A stretch of 9,170 bases of DNA, from positions 1 through 9,170 of the forward strand of contig URWS01000036.1 of assembly GCA_900551605.1 (NCBI GenBank). Direction: 5' to 3'. The position numbers were made by a program, and so were the translations under genes. Positions 1 to 7,547 of this stretch are shown in pieces (the first letter of the stretch is position 1; the number at the start of each line of letters is the position of its first letter). The DNA comes from an uncultured Collinsella sp. (GTDB lineage Bacteria > Actinomycetota > Coriobacteriia > Coriobacteriales > Coriobacteriaceae). The notes under the pieces are model-generated. The model saw nothing but the letters and a program-made list of their open reading frames with translations, had not been told where the DNA came from and searched no databases.

Positions 1-1047
1 GAGCGAGATGACCGCTGCCGTCACAAACAGCTGCTTGAGCGCGCAAAACCGCAGCTCCCGGTTGAGCGTGGCGAGCATTTCCTCCTCGGCCACCACGATG
101 TCGCCCACCACGCCGCCGTCGTTAAACAGGCTGTAGTAGTCGCGGTAGCGCGGATAGAAGTTGACCTCGACCGACACTACAAAGTTGACGGTCGTGACAA
201 GGATCGTCAAAAACGCGATGAGCGCCGGCACATCGTGGTAGGGTGCGCCATAAAACAAGCCCTTGACCTGCACGCCAATGGGGCCGGCCCAAATAATTAC
301 CAGATGTGCAAAGAGTCCCAGGTTGGTAAACAGGCCCGTGAGTGCCAGCGGCATAAACTGATCGAGCCAGCGCAAAAAGAGCCAGGGGCTACGTTCGCTC
401 TGAGGAAAATACCGGTACAGCAGCACCACGTCCCAAGCGAGCATCACACCGTAGCCCAGGGCGATCGAGGCCAGCAGGCCCTCGACCGGCGGCAGCCCCA
501 GTGCCAGCGCGGCCAAGGCACACAGGCACGCCACGCCAATGGCCGCGGCAAAGCTGCACAGAATACCCCGGTAGTCCTTAATAGCGGTGAGATAGCTCAT
601 GCCGTTCCAGTTGACGATCATAATGTTGAACAGCCACAGGCACAGCAGCCCCTGCAGTAGCGTGGCGCCCGAGAACAGCAAAAATACGCCGTAGAGCACC
701 GTGCCCGCAACGAGCATGATGGCGTTGGAGCCCCAAAACGAGGGCAAGACCTCTTCTTCGCGCTCGGCAAACAGCATGTCCGCCAAAAAGCGCGTGACAG
801 GCATGGAGAAAAAGCTCGTGAGCGTAAGCGACGCCAGAAGCGTATAGGTCACCATGCACACCAGCAGATCCTGGTTGGCGCGGCCCACGTCCCACAGACC
901 GCACAGCACCAAAATGCCCACCTGCAACAGTACGCCCAGCAGCATGGGGCCCGTGCACACGATGCCGGCGTAGCCATAGGCGCGCATCGTGGCAAACAGA
1001 CCCTTGCGCTTAAACAGGCGCTTGAGCTCAAAACCGATTCCGGCCAC
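1..1047 (-). CDS. pelG: PelG-like exopolysaccharide transporter, 3' end cut by window edge
   Basis: This is the N-terminal 349 codons of a polytopic membrane protein; the reading frame is open to position 1, so the C-terminus lies outside the window. Translation by hand begins MAGIGFELKRLFKRKG, a PelG-type start, followed by repeated hydrophobic stretches (about residues 26-50, 60-80, 105-130, 150-165 and 165-200, with more after) separated by short charged loops. PelG is a flippase-like (MOP/Wzx-related) inner-membrane protein of about 450 residues that, with PelD, PelE and PelF, is thought to move the growing polymer across the cytoplasmic membrane. I chose the GTG at 1047-1045 because AAGGAGGTG lies at 1062-1054 with 8 bases between GGAGG and the start, and because the Met-Ala-Gly-Ile-Gly start fits the family. 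It lies 3 bases after the pelF stop and is surely cotranscribed. Family identity is from recognition, supported by its place directly after pelF. Confidence 0.87.
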   Translation of the reverse strand, partial: MAGIGFELKRLFKRKGLFATMRAYGYAGIVCTGPMLLGVLLQVGILVLCGLWDVGRANQDLLVCMVTYTLLASLTLTSFFSMPVTRFLADMLFAEREEEVLPSFWGSNAIMLVAGTVLYGVFLLFSGATLLQGLLCLWLFNIMIVNWNGMSYLTAIKDYRGILCSFAAAIGVACLCALAALALGLPPVEGLLASIALGYGVMLAWDVVLLYRYFPQSERSPWLFLRWLDQFMPLALTGLFTNLGLFAHLVIIWAGPIGVQVKGLFYGAPYHDVPALIAFLTILVTTVNFVVSVEVNFYPRYRDYYSLFNDGGVVGDIVVAEEEMLATLNRELRFCALKQLFVTAAVISL

Positions 1048-1050
1048 CGG

Positions 1051-2478
1051 CTACACCTCCTTCTTGGGCAAATTGAACGCGCGAGCCGTCTCGTCGTACA
1101 GCGCACGATAGTTGGCGAGCATCTGCTCGTGTAGGTAGTAGGTCGCCACGCGACGCTGGCCGCGCTCCCCCATTTCCAGACGGCGGGCACGGCTCGCGCA
1201 CATGCGCTCCATGGCATCGGCCAGACCCTTGCGATACATGGGCGGGCTCACATATCCGGCAACGCCAAAGTCGTCGCCGGGGGCGCCCTCGAGCAGCTCG
1301 CGGCAGCAGCCCACCTCGGTCGTCACGCAGGGACGGCGCGATGCAAGCGACTCCAGCACGCTGAGCGGCTGACCCTCGGAGATGCTCGTCAAAATGGTAA
1401 AGTCGAGCTTTTCCATGTACTCGACCACGTTGACGCGGCCGGTAAAAATCAGGTCGTGCACGCCCAGGGTGTCGACGAGCGCATGGCACTCGGCGCCGTA
1501 CTCTTCGTCGTCCACGCCGCCCATGATGTGCAGGCGCACCTTGGGCAGGCGCTCGTGCAGCTCAAAGAAGGCATAGATCATGGTCTTGACGTCCTTGATG
1601 GGCGCCAGGCGCACCACCGCGCCAATGTCCACCCAGCCGTCATCGGGCTTTAAGGGAATGTCCTTAAAGCGGTCGAACTGGATGCCGTTGGGGATGACCA
1701 GGCATTTGTCCGCATCGCAGCCCATATCGATCTGCGTCTTGCGGGCGTTATGGAACAAACTGGTCACGCGGAAGGCACGGCGGTAGATCTCCTCCGAAAG
1801 CAGGTAGAAAAAGCGAATCCAGCGGTCCTTAAACGACGGCACCACCCAGTCGGCGCGAATGATCTCTTCCTCACGCTCGCGGGTATAGATGCCGTGCTCG
1901 GTCAGCAGTACCGGCGCATGGGAAACGCTCGAGCCCAGGCAGGCGAGCAGACCACCGTAGCCGGTCGAGATGGCATGGTACACATCGGCCACCGGTACCT
2001 CGCTGCCCAACAGGTAGAGCACGGGAAGCAGCATAGAGCGCAAAGTGTGGAATGCGTCGGCAAAGGGCGTGTAGGGGTATTCTGCCAGGCACACGTCGCG
2101 GAAGATGTCCATAAACGTTCGGCTCTGCAAAAACGAGAGCGGATGCACGCGACGGCGGTGGAAAATATCGAACAGAACATCCCAATCCGGATTGGAGAGC
2201 GACACCAGGCGGCGTAGCGCCTCGCGCTCGCGGTCGTCAAAACTGGCTTCGTGCTGCTCGCCCGAAAGCCGCAGGGCATCGTCCAGGAACACCTCGTGCA
2301 CCTCGACCACGTTGCCGGGCAGCTCGTAGACAAACTTGCCGCGGTCGGCAGCATGCGCGCCGATCACCCATAGCACAAACTCATGCTCGGGCATGGCCGT
2401 AATGTAGCCATGCATCCAGGTAGATACGCCGCCGTGCACATAGGGGTAGCAACCCTCGAGTACCAAGCAGATTCTCAT
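1051..2478 (-). CDS. pelF: PelF-like GT4 glycosyltransferase (Pel polymerase)
   Basis: A 475-residue cytosolic glycosyltransferase of the GT-B fold. The N-terminus (LEGCYPYVHGGVSTW, residues 7-21) is the characteristic PelF start, with the glycine-rich acceptor-side loop. A TEHGIYTRER segment sits at 193-202 and VIPNGIQFDRF at 261-271. The donor-side EX7E motif is seen as E368-GQPLSVL-E376, followed by a TTEVGCCRELLEG segment at 386-398. In the Pel system PelF polymerises the N-acetylhexosamine-rich chain from a UDP-sugar and feeds it to PelG at the membrane. Length is close to the roughly 500 residues of characterised PelF. The ATG at 2478 overlaps the pelA TGA by four bases (ATGA), with AAGGAGGG upstream, so translation is coupled. 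The donor sugar cannot be read from the sequence. No truncation or missing motif is visible. Confidence 0.93.
   Translation of the reverse strand: MRICLVLEGCYPYVHGGVSTWMHGYITAMPEHEFVLWVIGAHAADRGKFVYELPGNVVEVHEVFLDDALRLSGEQHEASFDDREREALRRLVSLSNPDWDVLFDIFHRRRVHPLSFLQSRTFMDIFRDVCLAEYPYTPFADAFHTLRSMLLPVLYLLGSEVPVADVYHAISTGYGGLLACLGSSVSHAPVLLTEHGIYTREREEEIIRADWVVPSFKDRWIRFFYLLSEEIYRRAFRVTSLFHNARKTQIDMGCDADKCLVIPNGIQFDRFKDIPLKPDDGWVDIGAVVRLAPIKDVKTMIYAFFELHERLPKVRLHIMGGVDDEEYGAECHALVDTLGVHDLIFTGRVNVVEYMEKLDFTILTSISEGQPLSVLESLASRRPCVTTEVGCCRELLEGAPGDDFGVAGYVSPPMYRKGLADAMERMCASRARRLEMGERGQRRVATYYLHEQMLANYRALYDETARAFNLPKKEV
1054..1062 (-). promoter_or_regulatory. Shine-Dalgarno of pelG inside the end of pelF
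   Basis: The minus strand reads AAGGAGGTG, a near-perfect match to the anti-Shine-Dalgarno sequence. It is embedded in the last codons of pelF, and GGAGG ends 8 bases before the GTG start of pelG. It decides the otherwise ambiguous GTG start. Confidence 0.8.
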
Positions 2479-4355
2479 TTATCGCCACCCTCCTTGCGCT
2501 CGATCGTCACGGTCTTATCATTTGCCTTGACCAGATACAGATTGCCCGTAAGGTGTGTCAGTTCGCCACCCGTCACCGCACCCGGCTCGCCATTATTGGC
2601 GCGGAACATGAGCCACGCCTCGTCGTGGAAATTGCCCAGGCTGAGCGTCCAGGCATCCGCGCTGGTATCCACGCTCACCGTCACGGACGAAAAACGCTGG
2701 ATGGCACCGGAGCACTCCGACGCCGTCTGGTGCCGCAGATCGGGCGCGGATTTGGTAAGCCAGTCCAGGTAGTCGGTCAGGCCGCCCTTGTAGACCTCCC
2801 AACCCTCCTTGGCGCCGCGATCGGGGTCCAACAGGTCGTCCGGGTGCATAAAGTGCGTACTCACGTAGTGCATGTTGAGCTCGGACACGGCAGCCAGGCG
2901 CATATAGGAATCGTCGACCATGCCGCCCGAGACAATACGTGGCTGCTCCACAATGCCATCGCTCGCCACGCCAAACTCCTGCACGTAGGGCAGGTCGGTA
3001 CCGTCCTCAAAGTACGTACTGGCGATGGTCTTAATGCGCGGAACGTCGGTGCCGATGAGCTTGCGCGCTCGGGCCGAAAGGATATTCGACGGCGGTACGT
3101 AAACCGAGCCGTGAGCGTTGGGCAGGACCTCGTCCTGAAACGCGATAAGTTCGTTGAGCGAAGCGACGAGCGTCTCTTTGTTCTTCCAGGTCTTGTAGAC
3201 GTACAGCGTGCCGTAGTCGGTGTCCCAGAGCGCCAGAGGCTGATGGTTGTAGCCGTGAAAGCCCAGCTCTCCGCCCATCTGCAGCAGCATGCCGCCAAAA
3301 TAGCGGAACTGTGTGGTATCGGCCTGTCGCGCGGGCTCGGTCTGGTTGACCGCGTCCTCGTAGTTTTCGATCATCACGCCGGTATAGCGAATGCCGTATT
3401 TTTGCGCGAGCTTTTGCAGATCGGGCCACCAGACCTTGGCATAAAAGTCGGCGATGGAAAGCCCGTAGTCGCGCTTGATGTAGGTGCCATCGCCCGAGGG
3501 CACGGGGCTAGGAAAGTCGTCCAAATAGAACACGGCGCTGTTGATGACCGGATAGGCCGTGGCATCGCCCAGGAGGCTGGTCGCCGCGGCGTAAAAGCCG
3601 CGCATGACCTTGTCATAGATACCGATATTGCAAACCACGGTGCGCCCGCTACCGCAGTCATTCGACCAAATGAGTGGGGCGCCCGCATCGCCGGTCTTAG
3701 CCCACACACGAGCCGTCTCGCGCAGCGATACCGAAAGCGACGAATCAAAAGGGTCCGAGAGCTCGTAGCGCTCTCCCCCGCCCAGCATAAAGTCCTCACT
3801 CGGCACAATGCTTTCGGCTTTTGCATAGTCATATCCGGCCGATTCAATGCCAAGCTTGGAGGCAATCACTTGCAGATAGCTCGAGTTATCCGGCGGCATG
3901 GCGAGCATAAGTGAACCGCCGGCACTCACCCAACTCATAATGTCGGTCAGATGCGTACCCAGCCCGTCAAGCGAGGGCATAAGCACAATCACGCGATCAA
4001 ACGACGTGAGCGATGGGATCGCGTCCGCACCGTCGGTGGCAATATCAACATCGCGATGGGCGATCTTCATGTCCAACAAAATCTGGTCGAACTGGTCTTT
4101 GACATCGTCGACGCCATCTTGGTCCGAGTCGGTAATGACCAGGCACGTGGGCTTTTGGCCAAAGATTGCCGAGGAGGCCGGCACCGCGTCATTGGCGGCA
4201 AGCATCCCCAGCCTATGCTGGCCCGCACTGTACTGCACGCCGGCACGCTCCACCAGCAGCACGGCGGCCATGGCAATAAAGACCGCCCACACCACGAGGA
4301 GTCCCATCCAACGAAAGCGGCCCACACGGTCTCGGATATGTTGCGCCACGCTCAT
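2475..4355 (-). CDS. pelA: PelA deacetylase-type protein, membrane-anchored, hydrolase domain absent
   Basis: A 626-residue protein with one N-terminal membrane anchor (about 14-38), then an extracytoplasmic Rossmann/amidotransferase-like region (about 65-250), then a polysaccharide deacetylase domain. Deacetylase motifs visible are the acidic pair D279-D280 in FYLDDFPSP, the metal-binding HGYNH (H367, H371), a YVPPS motif near 419-423 and a late STHFMHPDD (H501, H504). It should remove acetyl groups from exported Pel outside the cell. A C-terminal region of about 70 residues looks beta-rich. Compared with the roughly 950-residue Pseudomonas PelA, there is no space for the N-terminal glycoside hydrolase, matching the deacetylase-only form of Gram-positive loci. 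I prefer the ATG at 4355 over one 24 bases upstream. It overlaps the pelE stop as ATGA, and GGGGAGGAGG precedes it at 4369-4360. A DSDQDGVDD stretch (76-84) resembles a calcium-binding loop. Confidence 0.85.
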   Translation of the reverse strand: MSVAQHIRDRVGRFRWMGLLVVWAVFIAMAAVLLVERAGVQYSAGQHRLGMLAANDAVPASSAIFGQKPTCLVITDSDQDGVDDVKDQFDQILLDMKIAHRDVDIATDGADAIPSLTSFDRVIVLMPSLDGLGTHLTDIMSWVSAGGSLMLAMPPDNSSYLQVIASKLGIESAGYDYAKAESIVPSEDFMLGGGERYELSDPFDSSLSVSLRETARVWAKTGDAGAPLIWSNDCGSGRTVVCNIGIYDKVMRGFYAAATSLLGDATAYPVINSAVFYLDDFPSPVPSGDGTYIKRDYGLSIADFYAKVWWPDLQKLAQKYGIRYTGVMIENYEDAVNQTEPARQADTTQFRYFGGMLLQMGGELGFHGYNHQPLALWDTDYGTLYVYKTWKNKETLVASLNELIAFQDEVLPNAHGSVYVPPSNILSARARKLIGTDVPRIKTIASTYFEDGTDLPYVQEFGVASDGIVEQPRIVSGGMVDDSYMRLAAVSELNMHYVSTHFMHPDDLLDPDRGAKEGWEVYKGGLTDYLDWLTKSAPDLRHQTASECSGAIQRFSSVTVSVDTSADAWTLSLGNFHDEAWLMFRANNGEPGAVTGGELTHLTGNLYLVKANDKTVTIERKEGGDK

Positions 4356-5257
4356 CTGGCCTCCTCCCCATCGCGCCAAAACGCCAACTTTTCGCGGTTG
4401 TCGGCGCTCAAATACACATGTTGCTTGTCAATCGCATCGATCACACGGTGGACCTCGTCACCGTCGCGGCGCATCACGGCCAGGCGCAGGCAAAGCATCC
4501 AAACCTCCTGCTCCTCGGGCACGTCGAGTACCAGCTGGTCGGTCACGGCCTGCGCCTCGTCGATCTGTCCGACATCGGCCAGCGCCGTCGCGTATCGAAT
4601 GCGCAGCTCAAGGGTATCCTCGCGCTCGCAGCGACGCGCAAGCAGGCGCGCGTACTGTTGGCGCTGAATCTGAGCAACGCGCCCCTCAGCCAAGCCCGAG
4701 CCCAAGTATTCACCAAGAAAATCACAGTATTCGTTGAGGTTTTGCGCGCTCGGGTCCGTCTTAAAGGAACGCTCCAGCTGCTGCAGTTTAAGGTCGGACT
4801 CCTTGGAGATCTGCGCCACCGCCGTCGCGGCATAGTGCGCCACCTCAACGTCGTCGTTAAGCTTAGCCGCCTGCAGCTGCGCCAGGTACGCGTCGGGCTC
4901 CTCGGTGAGCATGGAGAGCATTAGGCGGCGCCGGTATGCCGGGTCGTTGACGATGAGCGCCTCCTCGAGCGGCACTACGACTGCATCGGCGTCATGGTCG
5001 TGCACCAGGATGCTGCGATGCAGGTCGTCGTTAAAGCGCAGCGACTCCAGCGCAGACTCTTTCAGCCCCTCGCCAAACACCGCGCTGCGGACCGATAGCA
5101 GAACCACCAGCAACGGGCCCCACAGCGGCACCAGCACTATCACAGCCAGCATGTGCCCGCGCACCGGCAGCAAGCCCAGCTTCATAAGCGTCCACAGCAT
5201 CAGGCAAACCAGCGCATGAATCAGCAGCAAGACGGCCGCAACGACAAGCGAGATCAA
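4352..5257 (-). CDS. pelE: PelE-like membrane protein with helical-repeat cytosolic domain
   Basis: A 301-residue protein with two N-terminal membrane segments (about 2-26 and 35-56). They are followed by an all-helical cytoplasmic region of paired amphipathic helices rich in Ala, Leu, Glu and Arg, suggestive of TPR-like repeats (for example 215-240 and 245-270). PelE in Pseudomonas has the same plan, two membrane spans plus TPRs at about 330 residues, and binds PelD in the inner-membrane synthase complex. Sequence similarity in PelE is weak, so the call rests on topology, size and its place between pelD and pelA. The start is a TTG (5257-5255) overlapping the pelD TGA as TTGA, with GAGGAGGGTG just upstream. 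The rare start together with overlapping genes suggests its level depends on pelD translation. The next in-frame Met is residue 20, inside the first membrane span, which argues against a later start. Confidence 0.78.
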   Translation of the reverse strand: MISLVVAAVLLLIHALVCLMLWTLMKLGLLPVRGHMLAVIVLVPLWGPLLVVLLSVRSAVFGEGLKESALESLRFNDDLHRSILVHDHDADAVVVPLEEALIVNDPAYRRRLMLSMLTEEPDAYLAQLQAAKLNDDVEVAHYAATAVAQISKESDLKLQQLERSFKTDPSAQNLNEYCDFLGEYLGSGLAEGRVAQIQRQQYARLLARRCEREDTLELRIRYATALADVGQIDEAQAVTDQLVLDVPEEQEVWMLCLRLAVMRRDGDEVHRVIDAIDKQHVYLSADNREKLAFWRDGEEAR

Positions 5258-7392
5258 GCGGCACCCTCCTCACCGTCACCGGTGTAAGAGATGCGCTGCA
5301 ACAGCGCCACGATGTCCTCGCCGTCGACGGGCTCCACCGCAATATGCTTTGCGCTCAGGCGCTCGCGGATGATGGGCAGATCGCACGCCTTTGCCTGGCG
5401 CATAAGCAGGTAGAGCACGTCGTCATCGACCAAGCCCGCCGCGTCGCTCTCGCGGATTGCCGACCCAATTGCGCCCACCAGCTCGCCGACAGGCTCCATG
5501 CCCGGTACCACGCGCAGGAGCAAATAACTCCCCATCTTGCTATCTGCGAGCGCCTGCGCCGCCGCGAGCTCTTGGCCAAAGGCAGCCTGCTTGAGCACGC
5601 AAGTGCCGTCAACGCAGCGTTTATCCTGCGCCACCGCCTCATAGTCAAAGGCACGGCCCAACGCGCTTTCGACCAACCCGCACAAGATGCGGAACAGGTT
5701 TTGATAATAGAGGGTCATTTGATTTTCGGCCGCACGACGCACAAAGATCAACACGGCGGGTGCCCCGTCGCGCTCGATCGCGTATCCAAACATGGGAAGC
5801 CCCGGCGTCAGCTCGCGGTTCACCCACAGGTTCGAACGACCCCCGTCGCCCAAAAGAGGTGCAAGCTGCTCAAGCGTGAGCGAGCGTGCGGCATTTTCGG
5901 CAATCGCGGGACTTGCTGCCACCAGGCGCGCAAATGCCCCGCCCGAAACATGGTAGATCGCCACCGAATCGTTCTCGAGGATCTCGCCCAGAAGCTCGCA
6001 GCACTTGCGATAGATGTCGCGTGGGTTGAGCACGTCGAGCTCCTGCGTCACGGCAAAGATCTTGCCAAAGCTGTCGTGGCGACCCACGATCTGGCGCCTG
6101 TACGCGCGCTTGTCCTCGATCGCGTCGTGGTAGAGCTGCGTAAGGAACGTATTTCGGTTGCGCACGAGCTCGTTTTGATCGCGCTCCGCCCTAATGGCTT
6201 CGCTGTTGCGCAGCTGAACATAGCCGCACACGGCACCCACAACAAAGTACGCAATAAACGGCAGCCAGTTGGACGGCTCGTAGAACAGGCCCTGGAAGGT
6301 ATAACCGTACTGAGTAAAGTAGCTCGCAGCCAAACCCACCGACGCCAGCAGCGCCGCAACCAGGCCAAAGTCCAAGCCATACAGCGTGCCGATCAGCACC
6401 ACGTAGAGCAGGCGATAATCGAGCACGTTGAGCTGAGCCGATTGCGAGAACAAGCGCTCCAGCACTTCAAAGAGCACCCAGGCGGCTGCCGTCTCCAGGC
6501 ATTTGACAGGCAGCGTGCGCATTTGAATGCGGTCGATGGCCGCGCGCAAGGGGTTGACCTTCTTTGCACGGCCAGCATCCCAGCGAGCCTGAATGGTCGA
6601 GAGGTCGCGCAGCAAGTCGTAGCGCTGAAACCAGCCATAGCGCACGCGAGCGACGTCGCTGACGGGCAGGGCGTAGCCGGCAGATTCGCCATAGGCAACT
6701 GAGAGCCCTGGGAAAAGCGCCTGAAGGGCCTCGCCCACCTCACCCACCGTGTGATGGAAGGTATCGGCTACATCGAGCGTCTCAAAGTTGCCATCCCAGC
6801 TGTCGAAGATACGGCGTACCAGCACCGAAAGCTCCTCGGCACACAGCAGCGGAAACGCCGCATCCTGCGCGCCCTGTAGAGCGGCCGATCCGGTTGAGCA
6901 TGCGTCGAGCATCGGCACCAAAAACGGGTCCTCCAGCGCGGCAGACGCGGTATACAGGAACGGCACGCGCAGGATCTTGGTCTGAACGCCCTCGCGAGCA
7001 GCGTAGTAGCGGCACAGGTCGTTGGCTGCGTGCGCGATAATGCCCTTGCCCGTTCGCCCCGCGGCATCGGCGGCACCCTCGGCACCCGCGGGCCCCGCTA
7101 CATACAGCAGTTGGACCCGGCGACCCGCGCACGTACGAAAGACCGAGCGCAGCAGCTCGATATCGCCCACGGTATCGGTATGCGGGGTGAGGTAATTAGA
7201 CAGGTAAACCACGCGGTCGAACTCGTAGGCCTGATCCAGGTGCTGGAGGAGCTCTTTCCACGAGGCATGGGGCGACGACTCGTCGCGACGCGTGTCCTGC
7301 GCGGCGACAACCTGGACATGGTCCCCGGGGAACGCCTTGGCACAAAAGTCATCGTCAACATATGCGGTGTTGCCAACAACCAGCACTTCCAT
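5254..7392 (-). CDS. pelD: PelD-like c-di-GMP receptor with N-terminal SDR-like domain
   Basis: A 712-residue protein, about 250 longer than Pseudomonas PelD. Residues 1-240 resemble an extended SDR/NAD-dependent epimerase (start MEVLVVGNTAYV; ILRVPFLYT at 140-148), but I see no GxxGxxG motif and no clear YxxxK. Four hydrophobic spans follow (about 300-315, 326-340, 341-358, 376-393), then a charged helix (395-440) that may be coiled coil, then a GAF domain (about 441-580), then a degenerate GGDEF domain (about 590-700). The signature is DDDVL (656-660), so it should not make c-di-GMP. R647-E-S-D650 lies exactly five residues before it, as in an intact inhibitory I-site, with R676 and R678 as possible second-site arginines. 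PelD binds c-di-GMP this way and activates polymer synthesis with PelE, PelF and PelG. It is the first gene of the operon. The ATG at 7392 is preceded by GGGGAGGGG. Confidence 0.9.
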   Translation of the reverse strand: MEVLVVGNTAYVDDDFCAKAFPGDHVQVVAAQDTRRDESSPHASWKELLQHLDQAYEFDRVVYLSNYLTPHTDTVGDIELLRSVFRTCAGRRVQLLYVAGPAGAEGAADAAGRTGKGIIAHAANDLCRYYAAREGVQTKILRVPFLYTASAALEDPFLVPMLDACSTGSAALQGAQDAAFPLLCAEELSVLVRRIFDSWDGNFETLDVADTFHHTVGEVGEALQALFPGLSVAYGESAGYALPVSDVARVRYGWFQRYDLLRDLSTIQARWDAGRAKKVNPLRAAIDRIQMRTLPVKCLETAAAWVLFEVLERLFSQSAQLNVLDYRLLYVVLIGTLYGLDFGLVAALLASVGLAASYFTQYGYTFQGLFYEPSNWLPFIAYFVVGAVCGYVQLRNSEAIRAERDQNELVRNRNTFLTQLYHDAIEDKRAYRRQIVGRHDSFGKIFAVTQELDVLNPRDIYRKCCELLGEILENDSVAIYHVSGGAFARLVAASPAIAENAARSLTLEQLAPLLGDGGRSNLWVNRELTPGLPMFGYAIERDGAPAVLIFVRRAAENQMTLYYQNLFRILCGLVESALGRAFDYEAVAQDKRCVDGTCVLKQAAFGQELAAAQALADSKMGSYLLLRVVPGMEPVGELVGAIGSAIRESDAAGLVDDDVLYLLMRQAKACDLPIIRERLSAKHIAVEPVDGEDIVALLQRISYTGDGEEGAA

Positions 7393-7436
7393 GGCGCACC
7401 CCTCCCCTAAAATCCACTTTTGTCATAGTCAAACAT

Positions 7437-7449
7437 GCGTATTTTACGC
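7437..7449. repeat. Small inverted repeat GCGTA-TTT-TACGC upstream of pelD
   Basis: Perfect 5-base arms around a 3-base centre, about 45 bases before the pelD start and containing the TAAAAT hexamer of the minus strand. It may be a protein-binding site controlling pel. A repeat this short can also occur by chance. Confidence 0.3.
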
Positions 7450-7469
7450 TGTCAACGCGAGCCAAGGCG

Positions 7470-7502
7470 CCTTTAAGGCTGTTTTAAGAACTTTTTTAAA
7501 GG
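7470..7502. repeat. Imperfect A+T-rich inverted repeat CCTTTAA ... TTAAAGG
   Basis: Seven-base arms at 7470-7476 and 7496-7502 enclose 19 bases containing TTTTAAGAACTTTTTTAAA. A 10-base palindrome AAGGCGCCTT (7464-7473) overlaps the left arm. It could be a weak terminator after the chaperone gene or an operator; neither is well supported. Confidence 0.25.
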
Positions 7503-7547
7503 ATGTGGGGATGGCAACTCGTCCGACCCAGGCTCATTGAAAGGCTG

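Larger units (their letters stand above)
7393..7547. promoter_or_regulatory. Intergenic region upstream of pelD, expected to carry the pel promoter
   Basis: This 155-base A+T-richer stretch separates the pel operon from the TAC module, so the pel promoter should lie here. On the minus strand I see a perfect TTGACA (7455-7450) and a TAAAAT (7446-7441), but they are only three bases apart and cannot be a -35/-10 pair with each other. Either could be used with a weaker partner, so I do not assign a start site. A canonical rho-independent terminator for the chaperone gene is not evident, so read-through from the TAC operon into pel is possible. Confidence 0.45.

Noticed and set aside
235..660. 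141-codon plus-strand frame
   Set aside because: It is opposite the pelG reading frame, which translates into a continuous multispanning membrane protein. The plus-strand product is Gln/His-rich with no domain.
2553..3914. 453-codon open frame on the plus strand
   Set aside because: It lies wholly opposite pelA, which has clear deacetylase motifs. Long antisense frames are common opposite GC-rich genes, and its translation shows no recognisable domain or ribosome binding site.
4353..4379. Upstream ATG giving a 634-residue PelA
   Set aside because: The extra eight residues (MARWGGGQ) would deepen the overlap with pelE to 28 bases, and the GGGGAGGAGG site and ATGA overlap favour the internal ATG at 4355.
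3898..4737. 279- and 238-codon plus-strand frames across pelA and pelE
   Set aside because: They run antisense across two well-supported, overlapping minus-strand genes, and their translations are low-complexity Arg/Ser/Pro-rich.
5344..6702. 452-codon open frame on the plus strand
   Set aside because: It is antisense to pelD, whose GAF and I-site features support the minus strand. The translation is rich in His, Gln and Arg, as expected of a shadow frame.
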